Positions 44,979-54,771 of a stretch of 64,000 bases of DNA are shown here, in pieces. The stretch comes from Devosia sp. A8/3-2 (lineage in GTDB: Bacteria; Pseudomonadota; Alphaproteobacteria; Rhizobiales; Devosiaceae): contig CP104974.1 of NCBI GenBank assembly GCA_025452255.1, positions 496,001 to 560,000 on the forward strand. Reading direction: 5' to 3'. The stretch's first letter is position 1; every line of letters starts with the position of its first letter. A program made the position numbers and the translations under genes. Under the pieces are notes generated by a model, which had not been told where the DNA came from, did no database searches, and saw only the letters and a program-made list of their open reading frames with translations.

Positions 44979-46171
44979 TCAGCGCCGGAAAGTCGCTGCA
45001 ATCTCGATATGGGTGGATTGGGTGAACTGATCCACCGCCACCAGATCGCTCAGGGCATAGCCTGCCCCCACCAATATTGCCGCGTCACGGGCGAAGGTGC
45101 GGGCGTCGCAGGCGATCATCACCACGGTCTTGACCTTGGATTTGGCCAGCTCGCGCGCCGGGCCTCGGCGCCGGCGCGGGGCGGATCGAGCACCACCGCC
45201 TCATAGGGCAATTCGAACTGGGTCAGCGGATCGTGGAACAGGTCGCGCGGCTTGGCGGTGATTTCTCTGAGGCCCTTGGTAAAGCGGCGGGCCTTGTCGA
45301 GCGCCAGAATGCCGGCTTTGTCGCTATCGAAGGCGGAGACGGGCCGCTGCTCGGCCAGCCGCAGGGCAAAGGGCCCGATGCCGCAGAAGAGATCGGCCAC
45401 GCTTTTGGCCTTGCCGACAGCGTTGAGCACGTAATCGGCGAGGATGGTTTCGGCGGCTTCGGTGGCCTGCAAAAAACTACCAATCGGCAGTTCGACACGG
45501 GCGCGACCCATGGCGATGATGGGTGCCCGGGCCTGCAGGATCATTTCGCCATTGAGCGCCAGCCGGGCGAGGCGGAAGCGGGCGACCGGGGGTTGCAACC
45601 GGTCGGCGCGGGCCTGTTTCTTCTCGGTGCGCACGGCGACGTCGAGCCCGGTGACACTGGCGGTAAAGCTCACATCGGCCTCACCGATCGCAGTCATCAC
45701 GGCGCGGGCAATGTCCGGCGCGCGGGCCAGTTCAGGCACCGGGATCGGGCAGGCATCGAGATCATGCACCTGATGGCTGCGCAGCCGCATATAGCCGGCG
45801 CCTTCCCTGCGCGCATGGAGCGTGGCGCGGCGGCAGCCATTGCCGGCGGCATCGATGAATTTCGTGACCGTGTGCTCGAGCCCGGCAAAGCGCAGCGGCG
45901 TTTCGACCAGCCCGGTCTTGAACGCCTCGTAGCTTGCCCGGTCCATATGCTGCAGCTGGCAGCCGCCACAGGCACCGAAATGCGGGCAGAACGGGGTGAT
46001 GCGGTTGGCGGCCGGCTCGAGCACCGAGACCAGCGTGCCGCGATCGCCATCGGCGGTGATCTCAACCATTTCGCCGGGCAGGGTCAGCGGCACGAAGATC
46101 TTGAAACCGTCGATCTCGGTGACACCCTCGCCCTTGTGGCCGAGGCTGGTAATGTGTGTGGTGATGGTCAT
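44979..46171 (-). CDS. Class I SAM-dependent RNA methyltransferase (TrmA/RlmD family)
   Basis: About 397 residues. N-terminal TRAM-like start MTITTHITSLGHKGEGVTE, the Fe-S cluster site CPHFGACGGCQLQH, SAM motif I VADLFCGIGPFALRLAE, and the DPPRAGAEA motif. A one-base break near 45166 leads to ELAKSKVKTVVMIACDARTF, which carries the catalytic Cys (ACDARTFARD), and the C-terminus THIEIAATFRR. It methylates C5 of a uridine in rRNA or tRNA; the exact site is not decidable here. Confidence 0.9.
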
Positions 46172-46253
46172 GAACGTCCGGGGCTTGCTGAAGGGTTCAG
46201 TAGCCTTTTGCGGGCGGCGTGTGAAGGGAGGGGGTTTGACCCCCTCACCCGGC

Positions 46254-49187
46254 TTAATGCAGCGGCCGGCTGGCCCATTCGAGCAAGCTTGCCAAGCCGA
46301 CGAACGGAACACCCGCATGTTCGCTGAGCCCCGAGGCGCAGGTAGAGACGGTCGATACCCCTAGCGTACAGCCTGCAGGTATGTCGTTTTTGGCGAAGCG
46401 GGTGGCGTGCTGGTTGAGTTCGGGGAAGAACAGGCCCTTGTCGCCGGCATAGCCGCAGCAGGTGACGGAGCTGAGCACGGCAATGTCCTCGGCGCAGGCA
46501 CGGGCAATGGCTTCGGTGGAAGGCTGTTCCTTGAGGCGCTGGGCCGAGCAATTGTGATGCACGGCGACGGTCGGCAGTTTCTGCGTGATGGTCAGGCGTG
46601 GCAGTACGTGCGTAACGAGGAACTGCGCCGAGTCGAGCACGGGGGCATCACCGGGGAATTCCTTGAGATGCTTGGCGCAGGTGGAGGCGTCGGTGACGAC
46701 AGGGGTAGCGCCGCCATCGCTGCGGGCTGAGAGTTCGCGCTTGAGCGCGCCGCCCACTTCGGCCGCCTGTTCGGGAAAGCCCTTGGACTGGAAGGGCTGG
46801 CCGCAACATTGGCCATTCAGATGGTCGGGCATGGCCACGTCGAACCCGGCCCGGTCCAGCAGAGCCAGCATTGCGTCGGTGACTGGCAGCAGGGCCTCTT
46901 CGGTTTGCGGGGCGCCGAACATGCGGCTGGCGCAGGAGGGGAAATAGACGATTTTCTGCCGGCCGGTTTGCGCTGATGGGTACGGGGAAGCCGGTGTCGC
47001 GTGGATCGTCACGTGAGATTTTTGCCGGAGCCTTGGGCGCGCCGGGGCCGTGGCGCAGCGCACGGGAGAGGCGCGGAATGCGGTTACCAGTAGCGCGGCG
47101 GGCGGTTTCGGTGATGGCCTCAATCGCGGGCGCAGGGATGATGGTTCGGGCCATATCGGCCAAAGCCACGCCGCCGCGCATGAAGGCTTCGATACTGCCG
47201 GTGTGATCGGCGGCAAAGCCCGCAACCGAGCGGGATGTGCTGCCACGCCGCTGGCCGCGCTGGCCGATAATCATGGTGCCGGTTTCGATGCCGACGGGGC
47301 AGCGCAGGGAACAGAGATTGCAGGCGGCGCAGGTATCGAGACCGGGATATTGGAAATCACGGTCGAGTGTTGCGAGGCGTTCGGGGTTTTCGCCAGAGGC
47401 GCGCAGGCGCTCGCGTTCGCGGGTGACGGCGATGCAGCTGGCGCGGCGACAGCGTCATCTGGTGGCTGGGGCAGGCCGGTTCGCAGAAGCCGCATTCGAT
47501 GCACATATCGACCAGCTCATCGGCCAGCGGCATGACCTTGAGGTTTTTGATGTGCACCTTGGCATCGGCATTGAGCAGCACGCCGGGATTGAGCAGGTTT
47601 TCGGGGTCGAACAGCGCCTTGATCTGGTGCATCAGGCCATAGGCCTTGCTCCCCCATTCGGCCTCGACAAAGGGCGCGATGGCGCGGCCGGTGCCATGTT
47701 CGGCCTTGAGCGAGCCGCCGAATTCTGATCGAAACCAGATCGGATAGTGCTTTGGAAAATATGTCGGATTTTTCTGCCGCGCCAGGCGTGGCGAAATCGT
47801 CGCTCATCTGGAAATGCAGGTTGCCCGCCGTGGCGTGGCCGAAAATGATGGCGTCTTCATAGCCGTGCTCGTCGAGAAGATTGCGCATGGCGATGACGAA
47901 TTCGGCCAGCCTTTCGATGGGCGCGGCGACGTCCTCGGTGAGCATGGAGGTGCCCTTGGGGCGGGCGGCGCCGCCCGAGGCGAAGAAGCCCTTGCGGATG
48001 TCCCAAAGGGCGTGCGAGCGGGCTTCGTCGGTGGAAAAATCGATATGGGTCGCGCCATTGGAAGAAAGGACGGCGACCGCTTTTTCGACTTCTGTTTCAA
48101 GCTCTTGCGCGGTTGGCGCCGTGACGTCGATCAGCACGGCAGGGGAGGTTTCGGTGAGCCGGGGCAGCAGCGGCGCCATGGGCGCGAGGTGTTCGACAGT
48201 GGCCGAGGCGCGGCGCTCGATATATTCAGCGGCGGTGACACCTGTTGTCACCTGTACCCCGTTATTGGCTAACACACTGATAGCACTGGCAGCAGCAAAT
48301 GGATCGGGAAAGGGAACCAATGCGGTCGATTTGAAGGGATGCTCGGGCACCGTATTGTAGGTGACTTCGGAAACGAAACCGAGCGTGCCTTCGGAGCCCA
48401 CCATGAGGTGGATCAGGATATCGAGCGGGTCGTGATAATCGACCAGCGCATTGAGCGAATAGCCCACCGTGTTCTTGATGCGGTATTTCTTCTGGATCAG
48501 CGCAACGAGGTCGGGATCGGCCATGACCTGATGGTGCAGGTCGTGGAGGCCAGCGAGCATTTTGGCGTGGCTGATGCGGAAGGCGTCGCAGGAGGCGGGA
48601 TCGCCCGAATCGAGCGCGGTGCCATCGGCCAGCACGATCCGCAGGCGCGCCATGGTGTGGTAGGTGTTCTGGGCGACGCCGCAGCACATGCCCGAGGAAT
48701 TATTGTTGACCACGCCACCAATCTTGCAGGTGGCTTGGCTCGCCGGATCGGGACCGATCTTGCGGTCGAATTTCTTCAGCGCAGCATTGGCCCAGGCGAC
48801 GATGATGGCCGGGCCCAGCGTGATCTGGTCGGCGCCGGGATGGATGTCGAGCTTGCGCCAGCCATCGCCCAGCACGGCCAGCACCCCATCGGTGACGGCC
48901 CGGCCCGAGAGCGAGGTACCGGCGGCGCGGAAGGTCAGCGGCAGCTGTTCGGCGCGGCAGGCGGCAATCACTGCGCGCACCTCATCCTCGGAATTGATGA
49001 AGACCACGGCGGCCGGCACCAGCCGGTAGGAACTGGCGTCGCCGCTCCGGGCATAGGTCATCAGTGCATCGGTGAACATGCGCCCGGCAATCTGCCCCCG
49101 GAGGCGGGCGACAAGGCGCTCGCCGGCCGCGATGCGGTCGGGCGTGGGCTGGTGGACGGGGGAGGGTGAGAGGACGGCTTGCTGCAT
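46254..49187 (-). CDS. FAD-linked oxidase with Fe-S and CCG domains (D-lactate dehydrogenase-like)
   Basis: About 977 residues with about four breaks, including an extra base at 47726 (CGAA site). The FAD-binding-4 domain shows AAGTSLSGRAVTDGVLA and NNNSSGMCCG; FAD-oxidase C shows EHGTGRAIAPFVEAEWG. A two-cluster ferredoxin segment follows (CIECGFCEPACPS and CAACNLCSLRCPVG), then a heterodisulfide-reductase-like CCG domain (CCGQPFQSKGFPEQ, CCGYAGDKGLFFPEL). This is the layout of membrane-associated respiratory D-lactate/D-2-hydroxyacid dehydrogenases that pass electrons to quinone. It lies in a run of minus-strand genes without obvious partners. Confidence 0.88.
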
Positions 49188-49284
49188 AGCGGCGACGCTA
49201 ACATGTCAGCCGGGCGCGGCGAAAGAGGTATTAAATAGGTATTATACAGATGGGGCGCCGGTATTGCGGCGCCCCATCATTTGC

Positions 49285-50021
49285 TTAGATATCGACGTCG
49301 TCTTCGCCGAGCGCCTCGATCTGGGCGGCGGCATGCCGCAGGATATCGGCAGCTTCGCGCTGCTGCTCGGGGGAGCCGGCACGGGCTTTCTTGAGCGCGG
49401 CCTTGAGCGCGCGGCGGGCATCGTTGAGCTCGGGCACGACATCGCGCAGATCGCGGTCGGCATCGGGCTCATGGCCGCCGGGACCGAAGCCAAAGCCAAA
49501 ACCACGATGGTGCGGGCGATTGCCGGCATCCGGCCCCTGCTCACGGTTGAACGGCCAGTCAGCTTTGGCGAATTCGCGGAAGCGGTTCATCTGCTCGCCG
49601 GCTTTAGCGAGGAATGCCGTGGTCGATCTGATGGCTTCGTGATTGTCGGCCAGTGCGAACGCCCCTCATCGGTGATGGTATAGAGCTTTTTATTGCCATC
49701 GGCTTCCGAGGTGACATAGCCGGCTTCCTCGAGGAAAGTCAGCGCCGGATAGACAATGCCGGGGCTGGGCGAATAAAAGCCGCCCGATTTTTCCTCGATG
49801 GCCTTGATCAGGTCATAGCCGTGCCGGGGCTGCTGCTCGATGAGATAGAGCGCCACGAGCCGCAGATCGCCCGAGGCGAGCATGCGCCCGATGCGGAAAT
49901 TGCCGCCCATATTGCCCCAGCCATCGCCGCCGACGCCGCCGGCAAACTGTCCCCAGCTGCGGCGGGCCATGGCTTCAAGCCGACGCCAATTGGGCTCTCC
50001 ATCGCGCCAATATTGTCCCAT
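49285..50021 (-). CDS. PadR family transcriptional regulator
   Basis: About 245 residues. A Gly/Trp-rich N-terminal stretch precedes LASGDLRLVALYLIEQQPRHGYDLIKAIEEKSGGFYSPSPG, the PadR winged helix, and LTFLEEAGYVTSEADGNKKLY. A missing C near 49642 hides the continuation LADNHEAIRSTTAFLAKAGEQ, MNRFREFAKADWPF and an acidic helical C-terminus ending GEDDVDI. PadR proteins of this type are autoregulated; a perfect inverted repeat lies just upstream of ATG 50021. Confidence 0.9.
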
Positions 50022-50032
50022 GATGTGTCTCC

Positions 50033-50096
50033 GATATATCTTGAAATTGCGTTGAAGCTAAGATTGGCGCGGTTCGCGGTGATTTCAAGATATATC
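50033..50096. promoter_or_regulatory. 15-bp perfect inverted repeat, PadR operator pair
   Basis: GATATATCTTGAAAT (50033-50047) and ATTTCAAGATATATC (50082-50096), 34 bases apart, 12 bases upstream of the padR start. AAGATATATCTT at 50087-50098 is itself palindromic. ATATAT-type sites are typical for PadR proteins. Confidence 0.75.
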
Positions 50097-50157
50097 TTAC
50101 GATTGTTTTTGGAGCGATCGCTGCCGAGAAGCGCTCGGACGCAATCGCCTCGTCGCC

Positions 50158-50234
50158 GTCATCACCCGGCTCGTCCGGGTGATCCATCGCTCAGCGCACG
50201 TCGTGGCATGGATTGCCCGGACAAGCCGGGCAAT
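50158..50234. repeat. Two short palindromes in the padR-epimerase gap
   Basis: ATCACCCGG/CCGGGTGAT at 50161-50183 and ATTGCCCGG/CCGGGCAAT at 50212-50233, common Hyphomicrobiales-type elements. The 323-base gap 50022-50344 also holds the PadR operator and a terminator but no gene that I can support. Confidence 0.65.
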
Positions 50235-50284
50235 GACGATGGAATTGAGAGATATTGGCACTCCCGCCAGAAGTTAGAACCGCA

Positions 50285-50318
50285 AACAAAAAAAGCCACC
50301 GCACGGGGCGGTGGCTTT
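50285..50318 (-). terminator. Rho-independent terminator of the NDUFA9-like gene
   Basis: On the minus strand an 11-bp stem AAAGCCACCGC/GCGGTGGCTTT is followed by TTTTTTTG. It is 27 bases beyond the stop. Confidence 0.88.
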
Positions 50319-50344
50319 CAAAAGTCTGGCAGTCCAGCGCGAAG

Positions 50345-51370
50345 CTAGATCTTGACCTTTTCGTAGTGCGACGGGTCGGCCTTAAACGAGGTTTTGTCGT
50401 CGAGGCCCGGGTCGCGGTCGAATTGGCCGTGTTTGCGGAAGCGGTACATATAGGTGGGCAGGATGGTGTCCATCGAGGTCGGCGCGATGCCGATGCCGGC
50501 CGAGGTGCGCTTTTCCTTGATGGCGGCCTCGGACACCACATTGTCGACGCCCAGCAGATCGACCCGGTCGGCGGTCAGAAGCGGGGGAAGGGCAGGATGG
50601 CGAGCGGGGCGGCCAGCACCTTGGCAAAGCCGGGCGAGAGCGTCAGCAGCGCGTTCTTGCGGCCGGCCTCGCGCAGGATGCGCTGCAGCAGGGCGCGGTG
50701 GGTTTCCACCGTCGGCCCACCCAGCTCGTAGATGCGACCGGTCTTAAGCTCGCCCTCGGCGGCCTTGGCAAAGGCCTGCGCGACATCGCCGACATAGACG
50801 GGCTGGAAGCGCGTGTCGCCGCCGATGAGCGGCAGGGCCGGGAACAGCCGGGTCAAACCGCCCATGAGATTGAAGAAGCTGTCGTCGCGGCCAAACATGA
50901 TGGAGGGACGGAAGATGACGGCGCCCGGGAAGGCGGCGAGCACGGCCGCTTCGCCCTCGAGCTTGGAACTGGCATAGGCGCTGACCGCGGCGGCTCGGTC
51001 GACGCCCAGCGCCGACATATGCACCATGGCCTGCGCGCCCGCCGCCTTGGCGGCGGCGGCGATCAGCCCGGCCGCTTCGGTATGCACCGCCTTGAAAGTC
51101 TGGGCCCCGCGTTCATAGCCGATGCCGACCAGATTGATGACGATATCGGCCTTGGCAACGGCGCGCGATGGAGGCCCGGTTACGCACATTGGCCCGGATG
51201 GGCAGGATCTGCCCGACCATGCCCAGCGTCTTGAGGTGTCCGGCAAGATCGGGCCGGCGCACGGCGACGCGGATGCGATGGCCGCGATCGGCCAGCAATT
51301 GCACGATCTGGGTTCCCACGAAGCCGGAACCGCCAAAGATGGTGACGAGTTTGGGTTCGAGGCTGTGCAT
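50345..51370 (-). CDS. NAD(P)-binding epimerase, complex I NDUFA9-like
   Basis: About 342 residues. MHSLEPKLVTIFGGSGFVGTQ gives a classic GGSGFVG dinucleotide loop. A break near 51165 leads to VAKADIVINLVGIGYERGAQTF; the active-region YASSK is in VSAYASSKLEGEAAV; IFRPSIMFGRDDSFFN follows. A second break near 50578 leads to LLTADRVDLLGVDNVVSEAA. This matches the atypical SDR family that includes the complex I accessory subunit NDUFA9. The role in bacteria is not established; it may assist ubiquinone-related or complex I functions. Confidence 0.87.
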
Positions 51371-51528
51371 GCAAAAGCTCCGGCAAAGGGGCGCGAGGGG
51401 CGCGCGGCAAGTTGCTCGGGTTCTAGCGCAGGCAGGGCGTGGCTGTCGAGGGCATCGGCCGCGGAACGGGCTTGACTCTGCGGCTAGTATGTTCTTGTTT
51501 TGTTCGGAACAACAGAGGAGATTTCGCC

Positions 51529-51890
51529 ATGAGCGACGCCAAGACCTATCACGGGCAATGCCATTGCGGCGCCGTGCGTTTCACCGCCACCACCGCGCTT
51601 GATGGGTTGATGGACTGCAATTGCTCAGCTGCCGGCGGCTGGGCTGGATATTGCAGGCGGTGCCGGCGGACGAATTTGCGCTGCTGAGCGGGGAAGACAA
51701 GCTGGTCCCCTACCACTTCAATACCGACCGCATCGACCACCTGTTCTGCAGCCATTGCGGCATCGAATCATTTGCGCGTGGCGAAGACGGCGACGGCAAA
51801 GCGATGGTCATGATCAATGTGAACTGTCTCGATGACGCCCCGGCAGTGGACCGCAACACGATCAAGCACTGGGACGGCGCGAACTTTTGA
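51529..51890 (+). CDS. GFA family (glutathione-dependent formaldehyde-activating-like) protein
   Basis: About 120 residues. Zinc-type Cys pattern: YHGQCHCGAVRFTATT, CNCS, then after a break near 51630 the continuation GWILQAVPADEFALLSGEDK and HLFCSHCGIESFARGE. The AGAGGAG ribosome site precedes ATG 51529. Most members of this fold are uncharacterised carbon-sulfur lyase-like proteins, so the formaldehyde role is only nominal. It is divergent from the NDUFA9-like gene. Confidence 0.85.
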
Positions 51891-51909
51891 GGGCAGTCGC
51901 AAAAGCCCG

Positions 51910-51938
51910 TTGACAAGCGTCGGCGGGCACCCTAGTTA
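51910..51938 (+). promoter_or_regulatory. Sigma-70 type promoter for tRNA-Leu
   Basis: TTGACA at 51910-51915, 17-base spacer, TAGTTA at 51933-51938; transcription would begin just before the tRNA at 51950. Confidence 0.8.
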
Positions 51939-51949
51939 CACCGCCACTT

Positions 51950-52034
51950 GCCCAGATGGCGGAATTGGTAGACGCGCACGGTTCAGGTCCGTGTACCGCA
52001 AGGTGTGGAAGTTCGAGTCTTCTTCTGGGCACCA
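51950..52034 (+). tRNA. tRNA-Leu (anticodon CAG)
   Basis: 85 bases including encoded CCA. The acceptor stem GCCCAGA pairs with TCTGGGC; the D-loop has TTGGTAGACGCG; the anticodon arm is CACGG-TTCAGGT-CCGTG with anticodon CAG; a short variable arm and the T-arm GTTCGAGTC follow. It reads CUG codons, frequent in this GC-rich genome. Confidence 0.97.
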
Positions 52035-52041
52035 AATTTGA

Positions 52042-52073
52042 GCGCCGGTCACGACGGAAGTCGTGGCCGGCGC
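52042..52073 (+). terminator. Stem-loop after tRNA-Leu
   Basis: 14-bp stem GCGCCGGTCACGAC with GTCGTGGCCGGCGC (one G-U pair) around GGAA, eight bases after the tRNA. A T-rich tail is weak (TTCGCTC). Confidence 0.75.
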
Positions 52074-52149
52074 TTCGCTCGGGAGCCGCCTTTCCAATGC
52101 CCTCTTGCTGTGCCAAGAGGATCGGAACGCGCAATTTTCGAGACGTCCC

Positions 52150-52763
52150 ATGGCCATCAGACTGCATCGCGGCGACCTGCCTGACCTTTCCCGCTATGGC
52201 AGGGAAGTCGCCATCGACACCGAGACCATGGGCCTTGATCCCCATCGCGACCGGCTCTGCGTGATCCAGCTGTCGCCGGGCGATGGCAGCGCCGATGTGG
52301 TGCAAATCCCCCGTGGCAGCAATGAAGCGCCCAATCTGGTCAAGCTGCTCTCCGACCCTGCCGTCACCAAGATTTTCCACTATGCGCCTTTGACGTGGCC
52401 GTGCTCAAGAACCGCTTTGGCGTGGTGACCGGGCCGGTCTATTGCACCAAGATCGCTTCCAAGCTGGTGCGCACCTATACCGACCGACACGGGCTCAAGG
52501 ACTCGGTGCGCGAACTGCTCAATGTGGACCTGTCCAAGCAGCAGCAGAGTTCGGATTGGGGCGGGGAAAAGCTGAGCGACGCCCAGCTCGATTATGCGGC
52601 CTCCGATGTGCTTTATCTGCATGATCTGAAGCGCCATCTGGACCGTATGCTGCAGCGCGAAAACCGCACCGAGCTGGCCCGGCAATGCTTTGATTTCCTC
52701 AAGACGCGGTGCGAGCTTGATCTATTGGGCTGGGACGAAACCGATATTTTCGCCCATAGCTAA
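52150..52763 (+). CDS. Ribonuclease D-like 3'-5' exonuclease (short form)
   Basis: About 205 residues, catalytic domain only, without the HRDC domains of E. coli RNase D. DEDD motifs: EVAIDTETMGLD (D, E), then after a break near 52388 ARFDVAVLKNRFG (N-x-x-x-D type), and YAASDVLYLHDL (Y-x-x-x-D). Ends FAHS at TAA 52761. Acts in RNA 3' trimming. It precedes lptC by 22 bases, an order conserved in alphaproteobacteria, so it may head the lpt transcript. Confidence 0.9.
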
Positions 52764-52785
52764 GAGCGAAACCCAAGGGGTTGCG

Positions 52786-53424
52786 ATGACAATCCATGCC
52801 GACGCGCCGGAACGGCTGGCGACCTATCGGCGCCTCGTGCGGCGCAACCGGATCGTGTCGATCCTGCGCATCGGCGTGCCCGCGCTGGGGGCGCTGACGC
52901 TGGTGCTGCTGGCCGGGCAGATTTATCTGTCCAGCATCGGCACCCGCTTCGGCGTCGGCCAGATTTCGGTGTCGCGCGACGGGGTTTCGGTGGATGCCCC
53001 AGAATATGCCGGCCTGCTTGATGATGGCGCCGCCTATCGCGTGACGGCCGAGGCAGCGCGGGCGGCGATGAACGCCACCGACCGCATTGAATTGAGCGAT
53101 GCCGTGCTCGAAGTGGACCGCACCAGCGGGGTGTCCATGCGTGCCAGCTCGGATGCGGCGCTGCTCGACACCACCAATCAAGTGGTCTTTATCGACGGCG
53201 TTGCCCATTTCACCGACTCGACCGGCACCAAGGGCATATTGCACCAATCGGAGTTCGATTGGGCCCAATCGGTGCTGACCGCCAAGGGCCCGGTGACCAT
53301 CAATTATTCCGACGGCAGCGATATCAGCGCCGCTGGCATGGTCTATGATGCCAAACAGCAGACTCGGACATTTACCAGAGCCATCGTCACCCTGCCTTCG
53401 ACCCCCGGAGAAACCATCCCATGA
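52786..53424 (+). CDS. lptC: LPS export protein LptC
   Basis: Intact 212 residues. Inner-membrane bitopic protein of the LPS transport bridge. A cytoplasmic N-terminus (MTIHADAPERLATYRRLVRR) precedes one membrane helix (ALGALTLVLLAGQIYLSSIG). The periplasmic beta-rich domain has VSVDAPEYAGLLDDGAAYRV and ISAAGMVYDAKQQTRTF. Overlaps lptA by four bases (ATGA). Confidence 0.87.
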   Translation: MTIHADAPERLATYRRLVRRNRIVSILRIGVPALGALTLVLLAGQIYLSSIGTRFGVGQISVSRDGVSVDAPEYAGLLDDGAAYRVTAEAARAAMNATDRIELSDAVLEVDRTSGVSMRASSDAALLDTTNQVVFIDGVAHFTDSTGTKGILHQSEFDWAQSVLTAKGPVTINYSDGSDISAAGMVYDAKQQTRTFTRAIVTLPSTPGETIP

Positions 53425-53872
53425 TGCCGCGCCTCCTGCTAGCCATGAGCTTGCTGTTGCTGGCCAGTCCGGCCCGGGCGCAGCAAAAGGTGGAGATCAC
53501 TGCCGACAAGTTCACCATTGAGGAAACCAAGCGGGAAGCCGTGTTCGACGGCAATGTGGTAGTCAAGCACCCCACGGTGACCGTCTGGGCGCCCCATGTC
53601 GTAGCCATTTATGGCGAAGGCGGCACCAATGATATCAAGAGCTTTGAGGCCACGGGCGACGTCAAGCTGGAGACCAAGGACCGGTGGCGACCGGCGAGCG
53701 CGCCGTCTTCACCCCGTCCGATCAATTGTTGCGGCTGACGGGCAATGTGGTGGTGGTCAATTCGGGCGGCACGGTCAATTCGAGCGAGTTGGTGGTGAAC
53801 CTTGAAACCAATGTGTCGACTTTTTCCAGCACCGGTGGCGGCAGGGTGACCGGGGTCTTCAACTCACAATGA
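53421..53872 (+). CDS. lptA: LPS transport periplasmic protein LptA
   Basis: About 151 residues. Signal peptide MMPRLLLAMSLLLLASPARA, then the OstA-like beta-jellyroll: VEITADKFTIEETKREAVFDG, NDIKSFEATGDVKLETKD. A missing A near 53684 (CCAGG read as CCGG) breaks the frame before VATGERAVFTPSDQLLRL. It carries LPS across the periplasm from LptC to LptD. Overlaps lptB by four bases. Confidence 0.9.
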
Positions 53873-54627
53873 ATGATGAAGCGGCAAAACCCCGGGTCGA
53901 CCAGACCGGATGGCTGGTGGCGCATAGCCCGGCCAAAAGCTTTGGCAAACGGAGCGTCGTGCGCGACGTGTCGCTAGCGGTGCGGCGCGGCGAGGCCGTA
54001 GGGCTGCTCGGGCCCAATGGCGCCGGCAAGACCACGGTTTTCACCATGATCATGGGGCTGGTGAAGCCCGATAGCGGCGACATAAGGCTCGATGGAAGGC
54101 CGATCACCCATCTGCCGCTGTTCCAGCGCGGCCAATTGGGCATTGGCTATCTGCCGCAGGAGCCCTCGATTTTCCGCGGGCTCAGCGTGGCCGGCAATAT
54201 CATGGCGGTGCTGGAAAATCATGTGAAGGGCAAGGCCGCGCGCCAGACAAGGCTGCAATCTCTGCTCGAGGAATTTTCGATCCAGCATCTGGCCAAGGCC
54301 AATGCGCTGGCTTTGTCGGGCGGGGAACGCCGGCGTGTCGAAATCGCCCGGGCGCTGGCCGCCGATCCGGTTTTCATGCTGCTCGACGAGCCGTTTGCGG
54401 GCGTCGATCCGATCGCGGTGGCCGAGGTCAAGGCGCTGGTCAAGCAATTGACCCGTCGAGGCATTGGCGTGCTGATCACCGACCATGCGGTGCGCGAAAC
54501 GCTGGGCACGGTCGACCGCGCCTATGTCATCCATGGCGGCAAGGTGATGATCCGGGGGCGCCCCGAAACCATCAGCGCCGACCCCGATGCCCGCCGTGTC
54601 TATCTGGGCGAGAATTTCGAAATTTAA
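53869..54627 (+). CDS. lptB: LPS export ABC transporter ATPase LptB
   Basis: Intact 252 residues. Walker A GPNGAGKT, Q-loop and LptB-specific GIGYLPQEPSIFRGLSV, signature LSGGERRRVEIARALA, Walker B VFMLLDEPFAGVDP, H-loop LITDHAVRETL. Drives LPS extraction with LptFG. The four-base overlap with lptA supports coupled translation. Confidence 0.96.
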   Translation: MNDEAAKPRVDQTGWLVAHSPAKSFGKRSVVRDVSLAVRRGEAVGLLGPNGAGKTTVFTMIMGLVKPDSGDIRLDGRPITHLPLFQRGQLGIGYLPQEPSIFRGLSVAGNIMAVLENHVKGKAARQTRLQSLLEEFSIQHLAKANALALSGGERRRVEIARALAADPVFMLLDEPFAGVDPIAVAEVKALVKQLTRRGIGVLITDHAVRETLGTVDRAYVIHGGKVMIRGRPETISADPDARRVYLGENFEI

Positions 54628-54663
54628 CCTCCGCTGCCGTGCATGCCGGACGCGCCACTTCAC

Positions 54664-54680
54664 TTGGCACGGAACTTGCC
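54664..54680 (+). promoter_or_regulatory. Sigma-54 consensus promoter upstream of rpoN
   Basis: TTGGCACGGAACTTGCC: -24 GG at 54666-54667 and -12 GC at 54678-54679, ten bases between, as in the YTGGCACGrNNNTTGCW consensus except for the last base. It is 92 bases before the rpoN ATG. Confidence 0.7.
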
Positions 54681-54771
54681 CTATCGCTTGCCCCATACGG
54701 CGAAATGAGGCATGGTGCCGCCGGGAAGTGGCCGGAAACGGCCGGAATATTTGCATTTCAGGGACGGATGG

